Source: DATKUK01 sp035530655 (GTDB lineage: Bacteria; Planctomycetota; Phycisphaerae; UBA1845; DATKUK01). From it: a stretch of 64,000 bases of DNA. Under the pieces are notes generated by a model. The model saw only the letters and a program-made list of their open reading frames with translations, did not search any database and was not told the origin of the DNA. This document shows, in pieces, positions 51,003 through 59,977 of this stretch. The stretch covers positions 1 through 64,000 of the forward strand of contig DATKUK010000142.1 of NCBI GenBank assembly GCA_035530655.1, given 5' to 3'. The position numbers and the translations under genes were made by a program. Positions within the stretch are counted from its first letter, which is position 1; each line of letters starts with the position of its first letter.

Positions 51003-52112
51003 GTGGGGTGGCGCAACTGGATTGGCATCGGCGTGCTGGTGTTTGCGGTGTGGGCTGCACCGCGCGTGCTATCCGCGCTGGACGCCAACTATGTGTTGGT
51101 GCAGTTGAACCTGTCAGGCCTGACGGTGCTGGTGTGTCTGGGGCTGGTGCTGTTGATGGGGTACGCGGGCCAGTTGTCTCTGGGGCACGCAGGGTTTTTT
51201 GCCTTGGGGGCGTACGCGTCGGCCATTCTGACGGCGCATGCGAACCTGGCTGGATGGCAGGGGGCTTGGCCGATTCGGCTGGGGCTGGCGTGGCAGGTGT
51301 TGCGGGAGGGTCAGGACTGGATGGGCGAGCCGTTCGTGAGGTTCGCGCCGTGGGCGGCCGTCCCGTTGGCGATGGTGCTGGCAGCGGGAGCCGCGTTGCT
51401 GTTGGGTCTGGCGACGTTGCGCCTTCGCGGTCACTACATGGCGATGGCCACGTTGGGGTTCGGGTTTATCATCTACAACCTGGCGGTGAACTTCGTCTCG
51501 CTGACGCGTGGGCCGGGGGGGATTCAGAGCATCCCGGAGATGCCGTGGCTGGGCATAGACGAAGGACGCTGGCACGTGGCGATCTGGGCTGTGGTGATCG
51601 TGACGATGATTCTGATGCTCAACACGACGCACAGCCGAGTGGGCCGAGCGCTCCGCAGCATTCACGGTGGCGAGGAGGCAGCCCGGGCGATGGGGGTGGA
51701 TACGGTGCGTTTGAAGTTGATCGTTTTTGTACTCAGTGCGATGTTGGCAGCCTTTGCGGGGAGCCTGTACGCGCACAAGTTCAGCTATGTCGGTCCCGAA
51801 GTGGCGGGGGTGAGCGAATCGATTTGGCTGGTGACGTTCGTGGCGGTGGGCGGGATGGCGAACCTGTGGGGCGGGTTGGTGGCGGCTCTTGTGCTGAGGA
51901 TGCTGTTTCTTTCGGGTTATTTCGGTGAGTACACCGAGTTCGTGTTCGGTATGATCCTGGTCGTGGTGATGATGTCGATGCGGGACGGCGTGCCCGGGGC
52001 CATGCGGCAAGGCTGGCGACTGTTGCACGACAGGCTGGGCCGACGAAGTGACCGGCGTGCTGAGGCCGAGTCGTGGTCGACTGCGGGGGCCGGTGCGGAC
52101 GCGTTGGGTTAA
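51003..52112 (+). CDS. livM: Branched-chain amino acid ABC transporter, permease LivM
   Basis: The 369-residue membrane protein has LVLLMGYAGQLSLGHAGFFA, the LivM signature, and LGLATLRLRGHYMAMATLGF. The coupling segment is SRVGRALRSIHGGEEAARAM. It starts at GTG 51003, two bases after the livH stop, so the two are translationally linked. The last ~40 residues (beyond MRDGVPGAMRQ) form a hydrophilic tail longer than usual. Confidence 0.92.
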   Translation: MGWRNWIGIGVLVFAVWAAPRVLSALDANYVLVQLNLSGLTVLVCLGLVLLMGYAGQLSLGHAGFFALGAYASAILTAHANLAGWQGAWPIRLGLAWQVLREGQDWMGEPFVRFAPWAAVPLAMVLAAGAALLLGLATLRLRGHYMAMATLGFGFIIYNLAVNFVSLTRGPGGIQSIPEMPWLGIDEGRWHVAIWAVVIVTMILMLNTTHSRVGRALRSIHGGEEAARAMGVDTVRLKLIVFVLSAMLAAFAGSLYAHKFSYVGPEVAGVSESIWLVTFVAVGGMANLWGGLVAALVLRMLFLSGYFGEYTEFVFGMILVVVMMSMRDGVPGAMRQGWRLLHDRLGRRSDRRAEAESWSTAGAGADALG

Positions 52113-52126
52113 CACGGGAGTTCGCG

Positions 52127-52900
52127 GTGGCGGCTGTATTGCTGGAGGTGAACAGGCTGGCCAAATCGTTCGGTGGGTTGCGCGCGGTCGACGGGGTGAG
52201 CATGTCGGTCGAGCGGGGGGAGATTCGGGCGCTGATCGGCCCGAACGGCGCGGGTAAGACGACGCTTTTCAACGTGATGGCGGGCGAGTTGCCGTCGGAC
52301 TCGGGGCGGGTCTCGTTGGATGGGCACGACATCACGCGCCGGGAGCCTCATCAGATCGCGGCGTTGGGCATGTCGCGGACGTTCCAGACGGTGCGTCTTT
52401 TTGAGAACATGACGGTGTTGGAGAACGTGATGGTGGGTCGGCACGTCCGCACGCACGTGGGGTTTTTGGGCGGGGCGTTGTCGGCGCCGTGGTCGGTGCT
52501 GGAAGAGCGTGCGATCGCGGGTGCGGCGCGTCGGTGGCTGGACTTCGTGGGACTGCCCGGTCGGGACCGTGCGGCGCCGGGGTCGCTGGCGTTCGGGCAG
52601 CGTCGGCTGGCGGAGTTTGCCCGGGCTTTGGCCACCGAGCCGAAGCTGCTGCTGTTGGATGAGCCGGCGTCGGGGATGAACCTGGCGGAGGTGGAGTTGA
52701 TCGATGCGATGATCCGCCGGATTCGCGACGAGCTGGGGGTGACGATTCTGCTGGTCGAGCACAACATGTCGTTGGTGATGGATTTGGCTGATTGCGTGAC
52801 GGTGCTCGATCAAGGGCGCAAGATTGCGGAGGGTCCGCCCGCTCAGGTACGGTCGGATCCGTCGGTGGTGAAGGTTTACTTGGGACGGCCGGCAGCCTGA
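52127..52900 (+). CDS. livG: Branched-chain amino acid ABC transporter, ATPase LivG
   Basis: The protein has 257 residues from GTG 52127 after GGGAG. Walker A is GPNGAGKTT, the Q-loop is SRTFQTVRLFENMTVLENVM, and Walker B is LLLLDEPASGMNLAE with the LivG-type ASGMN. The switch His is in LLVEHNMS. The ABC signature is LAFGQRRLAEFARAL; the usual Ser is Ala here. The length is normal for LivG. It overlaps livF in a TGATG arrangement. Confidence 0.92.
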   Translation: MAAVLLEVNRLAKSFGGLRAVDGVSMSVERGEIRALIGPNGAGKTTLFNVMAGELPSDSGRVSLDGHDITRREPHQIAALGMSRTFQTVRLFENMTVLENVMVGRHVRTHVGFLGGALSAPWSVLEERAIAGAARRWLDFVGLPGRDRAAPGSLAFGQRRLAEFARALATEPKLLLLDEPASGMNLAEVELIDAMIRRIRDELGVTILLVEHNMSLVMDLADCVTVLDQGRKIAEGPPAQVRSDPSVVKVYLGRPAA

Positions 52901-53634
52901 TGCTTATTGTTCGCAATCTCTGGAGTGGTTACGGCAGTCTCTGGGCGGTGCGCGGCGCGAGTTTTCACGTGCGCGAGGGGGAGATTGTCACGTTGATCGG
53001 GGCCAACGGGGCCGGCAAGACGACGCTGCTCAAGACGTTGGCGGGGCTGATCACGGCGAGACAGGGCGAGGTGTTTCTGTCGCAACGGAACTTATGCAAC
53101 CTTTCGCCCTGGCAACTGGTGCGAGAGGGGGTGGCGCTGGTGCCAGAGGGCCGGGCGTTGTTCGTAACGCTGACGGTGGAGGAGAATATTCGTTTGGGGG
53201 CGTACTACCGTCGGAGCCGGTCGTTGCGTCGTGCGGTGCAGCAGGATCTGGATTACGTCAGGCAGCTGTTTCCGATTCTGGTGGAGCGTTCGGGGCAGTT
53301 GGCGGGCACGCTCTCGGGTGGCGAACAGCAGATGGTGGCCATCGCGCGGGGGCTGATGTCGAGGCCACGGCTGCTGATGCTGGATGAGCCGAGCATGGGT
53401 TTGGCGCCGGTGATCGTGCGCGGGATATTTGCCAAGCTGCGGCAGCTTCGTGACGATGGCTTGACGGTGCTGTTGGTGGAGCAGAACGCCGTGGCGGCGC
53501 TTGAGGTGGCCGACCGCGGGTACGTGCTCGAGACGGGTCAGATTCTCATGGTGGGCGGGTCGGAGGATTTGCTCAACAACCATGAGGTACGTCGGGCGTA
53601 CCTCGGCAAGGCGTATCGAGAAGTGTGGGAGTAG
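52900..53634 (+). CDS. livF: Branched-chain amino acid ABC transporter, ATPase LivF
   Basis: The protein has 244 residues. Walker A is GANGAGKTTLLKTLAG, and GVALVPEGRALFVTLTVEEN carries the LivF-type E-G-R. The ABC signature is TLSGGEQQMVAIARGL, and Walker B is LLMLDEPSMGLAPVIV. The switch His is replaced by Gln in VLLVEQNAVAAL, which is normal for LivF. It starts inside the livG stop codon. The PaaK-like genes follow immediately, which links the transporter to CoA-ligase chemistry. Confidence 0.93.
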   Translation: MLIVRNLWSGYGSLWAVRGASFHVREGEIVTLIGANGAGKTTLLKTLAGLITARQGEVFLSQRNLCNLSPWQLVREGVALVPEGRALFVTLTVEENIRLGAYYRRSRSLRRAVQQDLDYVRQLFPILVERSGQLAGTLSGGEQQMVAIARGLMSRPRLLMLDEPSMGLAPVIVRGIFAKLRQLRDDGLTVLLVEQNAVAALEVADRGYVLETGQILMVGGSEDLLNNHEVRRAYLGKAYREVWE

Positions 53635-53652
53635 TTGCGAACGGACGGAGCG

Positions 53653-54927
53653 ATGCCGATCTTCGATGCCAAGAACGAGACGCTGTCGCGAGAGATCCTG
53701 GGGCAGGTTCAGATTGAGCGTTTGCAGGCGGTGCTGAATCGGGTGCAGCGCAACGTCTCATGGTACCGGCGGCAGTTGAAGGAGGCGGGGATCGGGCCGG
53801 GCGACGTTCGGTCGCTGGACGATCTACTGCGGCTGCCGATGACGACGGGAGAGGCGCTGGCGGAGGGCTATCCGTATTCGATGTTCGCCGTGCCGCTGCG
53901 CGAGGTAATTCGGCTGCATTCGGTGCCGGGCCCCGGCGGACGGATGCTGGTAATCGGCCATACCCGCAACGACGTGCGGCAGTGGGCGCGTCTTGCGGCG
54001 CGAACGCTGGCCGCGGCGGGTGTATCGGAAACGGACGTCGTGCAGATCTGCTTCGGGGAGGGGTTTTTCGTCGAAGCGATGGGGTTCCAGTACGGCGCGG
54101 AACTCCTGGGTGCATCGGTGATTCCCGCACCGGTGCACGGCATCGACGAGCAGATTCAGGTGGTGCGCGACTATCGGGCTACGGTGCTGGTGAGCACTCC
54201 CACCCATGCGCGCCAATTGGTGCACGGCTTGAGGGAGCGAGGCATCGAGCCGCAGAGCCTGCACTTGCGGACGTGCGTTCTGTCGCGCGCCATGCCGGGC
54301 GAGCCATGGCGTGAGTCGCTGGAGGAGGGGCTGTTCGCCAAGGTCTTCACCAGTTTTGGGATCCCGGAGGTCGTTGCACCGGGGATAGCGGCCGAGTGCC
54401 GGCACACTGAGGGTATGCACGTCAACGAGGACCACGTGATCGTCGAACTGATCGACCCGGAAAGCGACCAGCCTGTACCCGATGGGCATCGCGGCGAACT
54501 TGTGGTGACCTCGCTGACGCGCGAAGGGTTTCCCCTGTTGCGGTATCGCACGGGCTACCTCACGTCGATGTGGCGGTGTCCGTGTCCGTGCGGGCGGACG
54601 GGGGCGCTGCTTCAGCCGATTCTGGGGTGGACGGACAGTCGCCTTCTGGTCAACGAGGTGCCGGTCTATCCGGCCGAGGTGGAGCGCATCCTGTCGGAGG
54701 TGGAGCACGCCACGCCGCATTTCCGTTTGAATTTGCGCACCGACGAAACGGGCGAAACGCTGGAGGTGCAGGTGGGGGTGGACGAGAAGATGTTTGCCGA
54801 CAAAGTGCGGAGTCTGGATTTGATTCGCTCGCAGATCATGTCGGCGCTGTCGGCCCGGTGGGGCACGCACGTGGACGTTCGTCTGGTGGAGGTCGGCACG
54901 CTCAAGGAGCCGCCGCCGGCTCGGTAG
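53653..54927 (+). CDS. Phenylacetate-CoA ligase paralogue with a degenerate ATP loop
   Basis: The protein has 424 residues from ATG 53653; a TTG at 53635 is also possible. The PaaK fold is clear: ETLSREILGQVQIERLQAVL, a LPMTTGEALAEGYPYSMFAV segment, FGIPEVVAPGIAAECRHTEG and GELVVTSLTREGFPLLRYRT. The phosphate-binding SSGTTGKP motif of the two neighbouring paralogues is HSVPGPGGR here (residues ~89-97). The C-terminal GKxxRV segment with the catalytic Lys is absent, and the chain ends VGTLKEPPPAR. Adenylation by the usual route seems unlikely. It follows livF directly and may be a regulatory or binding partner of the active ligases. That is inference. Confidence 0.8.
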   Translation: MPIFDAKNETLSREILGQVQIERLQAVLNRVQRNVSWYRRQLKEAGIGPGDVRSLDDLLRLPMTTGEALAEGYPYSMFAVPLREVIRLHSVPGPGGRMLVIGHTRNDVRQWARLAARTLAAAGVSETDVVQICFGEGFFVEAMGFQYGAELLGASVIPAPVHGIDEQIQVVRDYRATVLVSTPTHARQLVHGLRERGIEPQSLHLRTCVLSRAMPGEPWRESLEEGLFAKVFTSFGIPEVVAPGIAAECRHTEGMHVNEDHVIVELIDPESDQPVPDGHRGELVVTSLTREGFPLLRYRTGYLTSMWRCPCPCGRTGALLQPILGWTDSRLLVNEVPVYPAEVERILSEVEHATPHFRLNLRTDETGETLEVQVGVDEKMFADKVRSLDLIRSQIMSALSARWGTHVDVRLVEVGTLKEPPPAR

Positions 54928-55054
54928 GTGAAACGTCGGCGGCCTTGTCAGAGCGGAAGGGGCGCTGTATCGTCCAGATCGGTTGGCCCGGACAGGCAAC
55001 GGGGGTGAGTCCGGGCGTGGCATCTGATCCTCGTCGGAGATGCAGGAACGAGCT

Positions 55055-56377
55055 ATGGACCTGAGTTTTTCTGATGAAGCGGCGCTGGATTACCTGCCGT
55101 TGGATCGTCTGCGAGTGTTGCAGGCCGAGCGGCTGCGGTCGGTGGTCCAGCGGGTGTATGAGCGCGTGCCGGCATACGCCGATCGGATGAAGGAGGCGGA
55201 CGTCCGACCGGACCAGATCAAGGGACTGGATGACATTGTCCGTTTGCCGTTTACCACGAAGCTGGATCTGCGGGATCATTACCCGTTCGGCCTTTTTGCC
55301 AGTCCGATGAGGGACGTGGTCAGACTGCACGCCTCGAGCGGCACGACGGGCAAGCCGATCGTGGTGGCGTACACGCGGGACGACATCAACACGTGGTCGC
55401 AGGTGATGCTGCGCACGTTCCGATGTGTGGGTGTCGGGCCTGGTGACATCGTGCAGAATGCCTACGGGTACGGCCTGTTCACCGGCGGGCTGGGCGCCCA
55501 CTACGGACTGGAGCGTCTCGGCGCGACGGTGATTCCGATGTCCGGGGGTAACACGGATCGCCAGGTGATGGTGATGCGCGACTTCGGCGTGACGGCTGTT
55601 TGCGCCACGCCGTCGTACTTCCTGCTCATGCTGGAGCGGGCAAGCGAGATGGGGGTGGACCCGCGTTCGCTGCCGGTGCGTGTGGGGGTGCTTGGGGCCG
55701 AGCCGTGGACCGATCAGATGCGCGAGCGGATCGAAGCGGTTGGCGACGTGAAGGCGTATGACATCTATGGTCTGAGCGAGATCATCGGGCCGGGCGTGGC
55801 CAGCGAGTGCGAGGCGCAGCAGGGCCTGCACATCTTCGAGGATCATTTCTATCCTGAGGTGATCGATCCGGACACGGGTCAGCCCGTGCCGGACGGCCAG
55901 GAGGGGGAGCTGGTGCTGACGACGTTGACCAAACAGGGGATTCCGATGATCCGTTACCGCACGCGGGACGTGACGCGTCTGATCCGCGAGCCTTGCGCGT
56001 GCGGGCGGTCGGTGGTGCGGATGGAACGGGTCAGTCGGCGCACGGACGACATGCTGATCATCCGGGGTGTGAACGTGTATCCGTCGCAGGTCGAGGCGGC
56101 GTTGCTCCAAGTCGAGGGCACGATGCCGCATTATGTGCTGGTGGTGGATCGAGAGGGCACGCTCGATACGCTTTCGGTGCAGGTCGAAGTGAGTGAGGAG
56201 GTGTTCAGCGACGAGGTGCGCGGACTGGAGAGGCTGGAACGGGACATCGCCAGCAAGCTCGAGAGCGTGGTGGGGCTTCGGATGGGCGTGAAGCTGGTCG
56301 AGCCTCGCAGCATCGAGCGGAGCATGGGCAAAGCCAAGCGGGTGATAGACAATCGCAAGGCAAAGCAGGGCCAGTAA
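55055..56377 (+). CDS. paaK: Phenylacetate-CoA ligase
   Basis: The 440-residue ANL enzyme forms aryl-acetyl-CoA from an aryl acid, ATP and CoA. The ATP loop LHASSGTTGKPIVVAY is at ~91-106. Other PaaK marks are NAYGYGLFTGGLGAHYG, YDIYGLSEIIGPGVASEC, GELVLTTLTKQGIPMIRYRT, RTDDMLIIRGVNVYPSQVEA and the C-terminal SMGKAKRVID with the catalytic Lys. AGGA lies seven bases before ATG 55055; the ATG at 55040 is less likely. It is the second of three paralogues beside iorAB, and it could run in either direction to join aryl-pyruvate oxidation with acid export or activation. Confidence 0.92.
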   Translation: MDLSFSDEAALDYLPLDRLRVLQAERLRSVVQRVYERVPAYADRMKEADVRPDQIKGLDDIVRLPFTTKLDLRDHYPFGLFASPMRDVVRLHASSGTTGKPIVVAYTRDDINTWSQVMLRTFRCVGVGPGDIVQNAYGYGLFTGGLGAHYGLERLGATVIPMSGGNTDRQVMVMRDFGVTAVCATPSYFLLMLERASEMGVDPRSLPVRVGVLGAEPWTDQMRERIEAVGDVKAYDIYGLSEIIGPGVASECEAQQGLHIFEDHFYPEVIDPDTGQPVPDGQEGELVLTTLTKQGIPMIRYRTRDVTRLIREPCACGRSVVRMERVSRRTDDMLIIRGVNVYPSQVEAALLQVEGTMPHYVLVVDREGTLDTLSVQVEVSEEVFSDEVRGLERLERDIASKLESVVGLRMGVKLVEPRSIERSMGKAKRVIDNRKAKQGQ

Positions 56378-56396
56378 CTGGCAGGAGTGTGGGGCG

Positions 56397-56843
56397 ATGA
56401 GGGTACCTCAGATTTCGGTGTTTCTGGAGAACCGCAAGGGCCGGTTGCGTGAGGCGTGCGGGTGTCTGGCCAACGCGGGGCTGAACCTGGTGGCGTTGAG
56501 TCTGGCCGATACGGCCGACTTCGGCATCCTTCGTGTGATCGTCGGGGATACGGATAAGGCGCTGGACGAGTTGAAGCGGGCGTCGTTTACGACGGCCCGC
56601 ACGGACGTGCTGGCGGTGGAGGTGGCCGATGAGCCTGGCGGGTTGGCCAGGTTGCTGAAAGCCATCGAGGATGCGGACCTCAACGTGGAGTACATGTACG
56701 CATTCAACGAGAAGCGCGAGGGCAAGGCCGTTCTGGTATTCCGGTTTGACGATCCCGACAAGGCCGGTGAGGCGCTGGGCAAAGCCGGTGTGAACGTTCT
56801 GAGTAAGATCGATCTGTTCGCGAGCGCGGGGCCGGGTCAGTAA
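56397..56843 (+). CDS. Tandem ACT-domain protein
   Basis: The protein has 148 residues and two ACT domains: QISVFLENRKGRLREACGCL at residues ~5-24 and LAVEVADEPGGLARLLKAIE at ~72-91. The inter-domain hydrophobic pattern DFGILRVIVGDTDKALDEL is typical. ACT domains bind amino acids, so the protein may sense the aryl- or branched-chain amino acid handled by this operon. It lies between the two intact paaK genes with stop/start overlap (TAATG at 56842), a well-known pairing with PaaK in anaerobes. The Shine-Dalgarno is AGGAG upstream of ATG 56397. Confidence 0.88.
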   Translation: MRVPQISVFLENRKGRLREACGCLANAGLNLVALSLADTADFGILRVIVGDTDKALDELKRASFTTARTDVLAVEVADEPGGLARLLKAIEDADLNVEYMYAFNEKREGKAVLVFRFDDPDKAGEALGKAGVNVLSKIDLFASAGPGQ

Positions 56844-58159
56844 TGTCCGATCTGATGGAGCGAGGGATTTGGTCGCAGGACGAGTTGCTCGATGAGGACG
56901 CCTTGCGTGCGCTGCAACTGGAGCGTCTGAGGCGGGCGGTGCGACGCAGTTACGACCGGGTGGGGTTTTATCGTCGGCGATTCGACGAACTGGGGTTTGC
57001 GCCGGAGGACCTGCGCAGCCTTGATGATCTTGCCAGGCTTCCGTTCACCACGAAGGCGGATTTGCGCGAAGAGTATCCGACGGGCTTCTGGGCCATCGGT
57101 CGGGACGAGGTGGCGCGGGTGCACGGATCGAGCGGGACGACGGGCAAGAGCACGCTGGTGGCCTACTCGCGCCGCGATATGGATGTGTGGGCGGATCTGG
57201 TGGCGCGGTTTCTGGTGGCGGGGGGTGTGCGTCCGGGGCACGTTGCCCAGGTGGCGTTCGGGTACGGCCTGTTCACCGGCGGGTTTGGGCTGCACGGTGG
57301 ACTGGAGCGGATCGGCACGGCCGTGGTGCCGGCCGGCGGCGGGAATACGCGCCGGCAGGTAACGCTGCTTGACGACTTGAAGGTGGACGTGCTGATCTGC
57401 ACGCCCAGCTACGCGTTGAACATCGCCGAAGCGGCGGATTCGATGCTGGGTTCGGCGGCCGCGTTACCGTTGTCGCTAGGCCACTTCGGGGGCGAGCAGT
57501 GGTCGGAGGCGATGCGTGGGCAGATCGAGTCGGCGCTGGGGATCACGGCGTACAACAACTACGGTCTGAGTGAGGTGGTCGGGCCGGGCGTAAGCGGTGA
57601 GTGCGAGGTCCGCGCGGGGATGCACATTGAGGAGGATCACTTCCTGGCCGAAGTGATCGATCCGGACACGGGCAGGCCCGTCCCCGACGGGCAGGAGGGC
57701 GAGCTGGTGCTGACCACGCTGACGCGCGAGGGCATGCCGGTGCTCCGCTACCGCACGCGGGACATCACGTCGCTGGATCGCAGTCAGTGTGCGTGTGGGC
57801 GGTGGTTTGCGAGGATGGCGCGAGTGACCGGGCGCACCGACGACATGTTGATCGTTCGCGGCGTGAACGTCTATCCGTCGCAGATCGAAGAGGCGTTACT
57901 GACGGTGGCAGGGGTGCTGCCGTATTATGCGATCATCGTGGAGCGCAAAGGTGCGCTGGACGAGATGACCGTACAGGTCGAGGTGCAGGCCGAGGTCTTC
58001 AGCGATCAGATGAAGCAGATGACCGAGCTTCGCGAGCACATCCAGTCGGAGATCCTGTCGGTGACGGGCGTGCGGACGCACGTGCAGCTTCTCGAGCCCA
58101 ATAGTCTGGAGCGCTCGGCCGGCAAGGCCGTCCGGGTGTTCGACAAGCGATCGCTGTAG
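56843..58159 (+). CDS. paaK: Phenylacetate-CoA ligase (second intact paralogue)
   Basis: The protein has 438 residues. The ATP loop VHGSSGTTGKSTLVAYSRR is complete. AFGYGLFTGGFGLHGGLERI, YNNYGLSEVVGPGVSGECEV, RTRDITSLDRSQCACGRWFA and RTDDMLIVRGVNVYPSQIEE match PaaK. The C-terminal catalytic Lys is in RSAGKAVRVFDKRSL. It starts at ATG 56843, overlapping the ACT gene. It is closely related to the 55055 gene, so the two probably arose by duplication and may serve different acids. Confidence 0.92.
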   Translation: MSDLMERGIWSQDELLDEDALRALQLERLRRAVRRSYDRVGFYRRRFDELGFAPEDLRSLDDLARLPFTTKADLREEYPTGFWAIGRDEVARVHGSSGTTGKSTLVAYSRRDMDVWADLVARFLVAGGVRPGHVAQVAFGYGLFTGGFGLHGGLERIGTAVVPAGGGNTRRQVTLLDDLKVDVLICTPSYALNIAEAADSMLGSAAALPLSLGHFGGEQWSEAMRGQIESALGITAYNNYGLSEVVGPGVSGECEVRAGMHIEEDHFLAEVIDPDTGRPVPDGQEGELVLTTLTREGMPVLRYRTRDITSLDRSQCACGRWFARMARVTGRTDDMLIVRGVNVYPSQIEEALLTVAGVLPYYAIIVERKGALDEMTVQVEVQAEVFSDQMKQMTELREHIQSEILSVTGVRTHVQLLEPNSLERSAGKAVRVFDKRSL

Positions 58160-58170
58160 TTCTTGGGGGA

Positions 58171-58201
58171 AAGAGGTGTCAGGATGAAATTTTCACCTCT
58201 T
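58171..58201 (+). terminator. Perfect inverted repeat after the CoA-ligase operon
   Basis: AAGAGGTG (58171-58178) pairs with CACCTCTT (58194-58201), with ATGAAATTTTC inside the loop. It lies 12 bases past the paaK stop and probably ends the operon. Its GGTGTCAGGATGAAATTTTC core resembles REP/RAYT-associated sequences, and GACACC recurs at 58325. In the rest of 58160-58543 I see no supported gene; a 70-codon frame at 58229 opening MGRPPCARE might be a decayed RAYT start. Confidence 0.5.
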
Positions 58202-58543
58202 GAGCGCCCGTCGTCGTAACCTGGGAGCATGGGACGACCGCCCTGCGCCCGTGAAACGTCTGGGCTTGGATATCATCCTTCCTTCGCCCATGCGGCCAGG
58301 CCGGCAAGCACGCACAACCAACCCGACACCTTTGTAGTCTTTTTAGTCTTGTTTAGTCCGCATCATGAAGAGCGGGCAGGCAAGGATATTCTGCACGGTT
58401 CGCGGGGCGAGACCTCTTCGAGGTATACTGATACGCAATGATCCGCATTGTCGACCGAGCGCCGTGTGGGTTCGCGCCTGTCTGATGCGAAGGCTCGGCC
58501 GCAGGCGACATGGATCGTGGGCGACAGCGCAAGGACGGTAAGG

Positions 58544-59944
58544 ATGGCCCGAAGAACGATAGGGATAACGGCGGCTGGTGTGGTCGTGATTGCGCTGGTT
58601 CTGCTCGCGCTGCACATGGTCCCGGGCGGAACTGCGGCGCCGAGGATGCACGTGTTGCTGATCACGTTGGACACGACACGAGCCGACCATCTGGGATGCT
58701 ACGGCTACGACAGGTCCACCAGCCCCAACCTGGATGCGCTGGCGGCCGAGTGCACACAGTTCGATCTCGCCATTGCTCAGGCTGCGGTGACGCCCGTGTC
58801 GCACGCTTCGATCCTGACCGGCCTGGAGCCGTATCATCACGGTCTGCGTGTGATGCACGGGTTGGTGTCCAACCGCCTGCCGGACGATCGCCGGACGATG
58901 GCAGAGGTATGGCGGGCCCGTGGCGGTCGAACGGCTGCGTTCGTGAGCGCATTTCCGGTGACGGCGAGTTTCGGGTTGGACCAGGGCTTCGAGCATTTCG
59001 ACGCGCGTTTTCCGCAGGCCGACGGCAAAGGCCTGATCGCGCCCAACGGTGTGGTCAACACGGGCGGCAGCCAGCGTCGCGCGGAGGAGACGACGAAGGC
59101 GGCAATCGACTGGCTTGACGAGCACGCCGGCGCCGAGGCGCCGCTGTTTGTGTGGGTGCATTACTTCGATCCACACGACCCCGTCCTCGTACCGCCGGAG
59201 GAGTTTCTGGACAGCTTTCGCTCGCCGTCCCAGGAGGCGGCCGACGTGCTGCGGACGGTGTACGACGCCGAGGTGTTGTACATGGACCACTGGTTGGGGC
59301 GGCTGGTCGATGCGTTCAAGCGTCATGGCCTTTGGGATCGCACGATAACCGTGGTGGTGGCCGACCACGGCGAGGGGCTGGGCGATCACGACTGGTGGAC
59401 GCACGGGATTCTGTATCAGGAGCAGATACGCGTGCCCCTGCTGATCCGGATTCCGGGCGTCAACGATGCTGCTCGCGTGGGCTCACTGGTGCGAACCATC
59501 GATCTGATGCCGACAGTGCTGGAGGCGGCCGGCGTGCCCGAGTCGGTTTGGCCGGCCATGGACGGGCAGAGCCTCGTATCCGTCATGCAGTCTGGACGGA
59601 CCGCCGAGCCCTTCGGGGCCTATTCCGACTCGGTCAACATGCTGGTCTACGCTCGGCCCGATGAGCAAGGCCGGCAGGGCCACAAGCTCGACAAGCTGTA
59701 CTGCGTGATGAACGAAAGGCACAAGCTCATCTACCATCAACTCAAACCGGGCGAGACGGAGTTCTACGACTTGCAGTCCGACCCGAACGAACTGCATAAC
59801 CTCGCCGAGGCGAAGCCGCCGTCCATGGAAACGCTGCTTGAGCACTTGATGAGTTTGGGGGCCTTATCGGATATCGAACCGGGAATGACCCAGACCGATC
59901 TGGAAAGGCTGAATAAGTTGCGGGACCTGGGCTACATTCAGTAG
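58544..59944 (+). CDS. Sulfatase/alkaline-phosphatase-fold protein, membrane-anchored
   Basis: The protein has 466 residues from ATG 58544. One N-terminal helix (TIGITAAGVVVIALVLLALH) acts as an anchor or signal. The sulfatase fold has LLITLDTTRADHLGCYGYDR (first metal Asp), HYFDPHDPVLVPPEEF, VVVADHGEGLGDHDWWTHG (Asp and His of the second metal site) and VPLLIRIPG. At the nucleophile position (AVTPVSHASILTG) the residue is Thr, not Cys or Ser of the FGly-type CxPxR motif, and the Arg is His. It therefore cannot be matured to formylglycine. The family branch with TxPSHA motifs is usually treated as phosphatase or sulfatase-like of unknown substrate. The promoter is not identified. Confidence 0.82.
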   Translation: MARRTIGITAAGVVVIALVLLALHMVPGGTAAPRMHVLLITLDTTRADHLGCYGYDRSTSPNLDALAAECTQFDLAIAQAAVTPVSHASILTGLEPYHHGLRVMHGLVSNRLPDDRRTMAEVWRARGGRTAAFVSAFPVTASFGLDQGFEHFDARFPQADGKGLIAPNGVVNTGGSQRRAEETTKAAIDWLDEHAGAEAPLFVWVHYFDPHDPVLVPPEEFLDSFRSPSQEAADVLRTVYDAEVLYMDHWLGRLVDAFKRHGLWDRTITVVVADHGEGLGDHDWWTHGILYQEQIRVPLLIRIPGVNDAARVGSLVRTIDLMPTVLEAAGVPESVWPAMDGQSLVSVMQSGRTAEPFGAYSDSVNMLVYARPDEQGRQGHKLDKLYCVMNERHKLIYHQLKPGETEFYDLQSDPNELHNLAEAKPPSMETLLEHLMSLGALSDIEPGMTQTDLERLNKLRDLGYIQ

Positions 59945-59977
59945 TGGATGGCGGCGGCCCCTTCCGACGGCTCAGAA

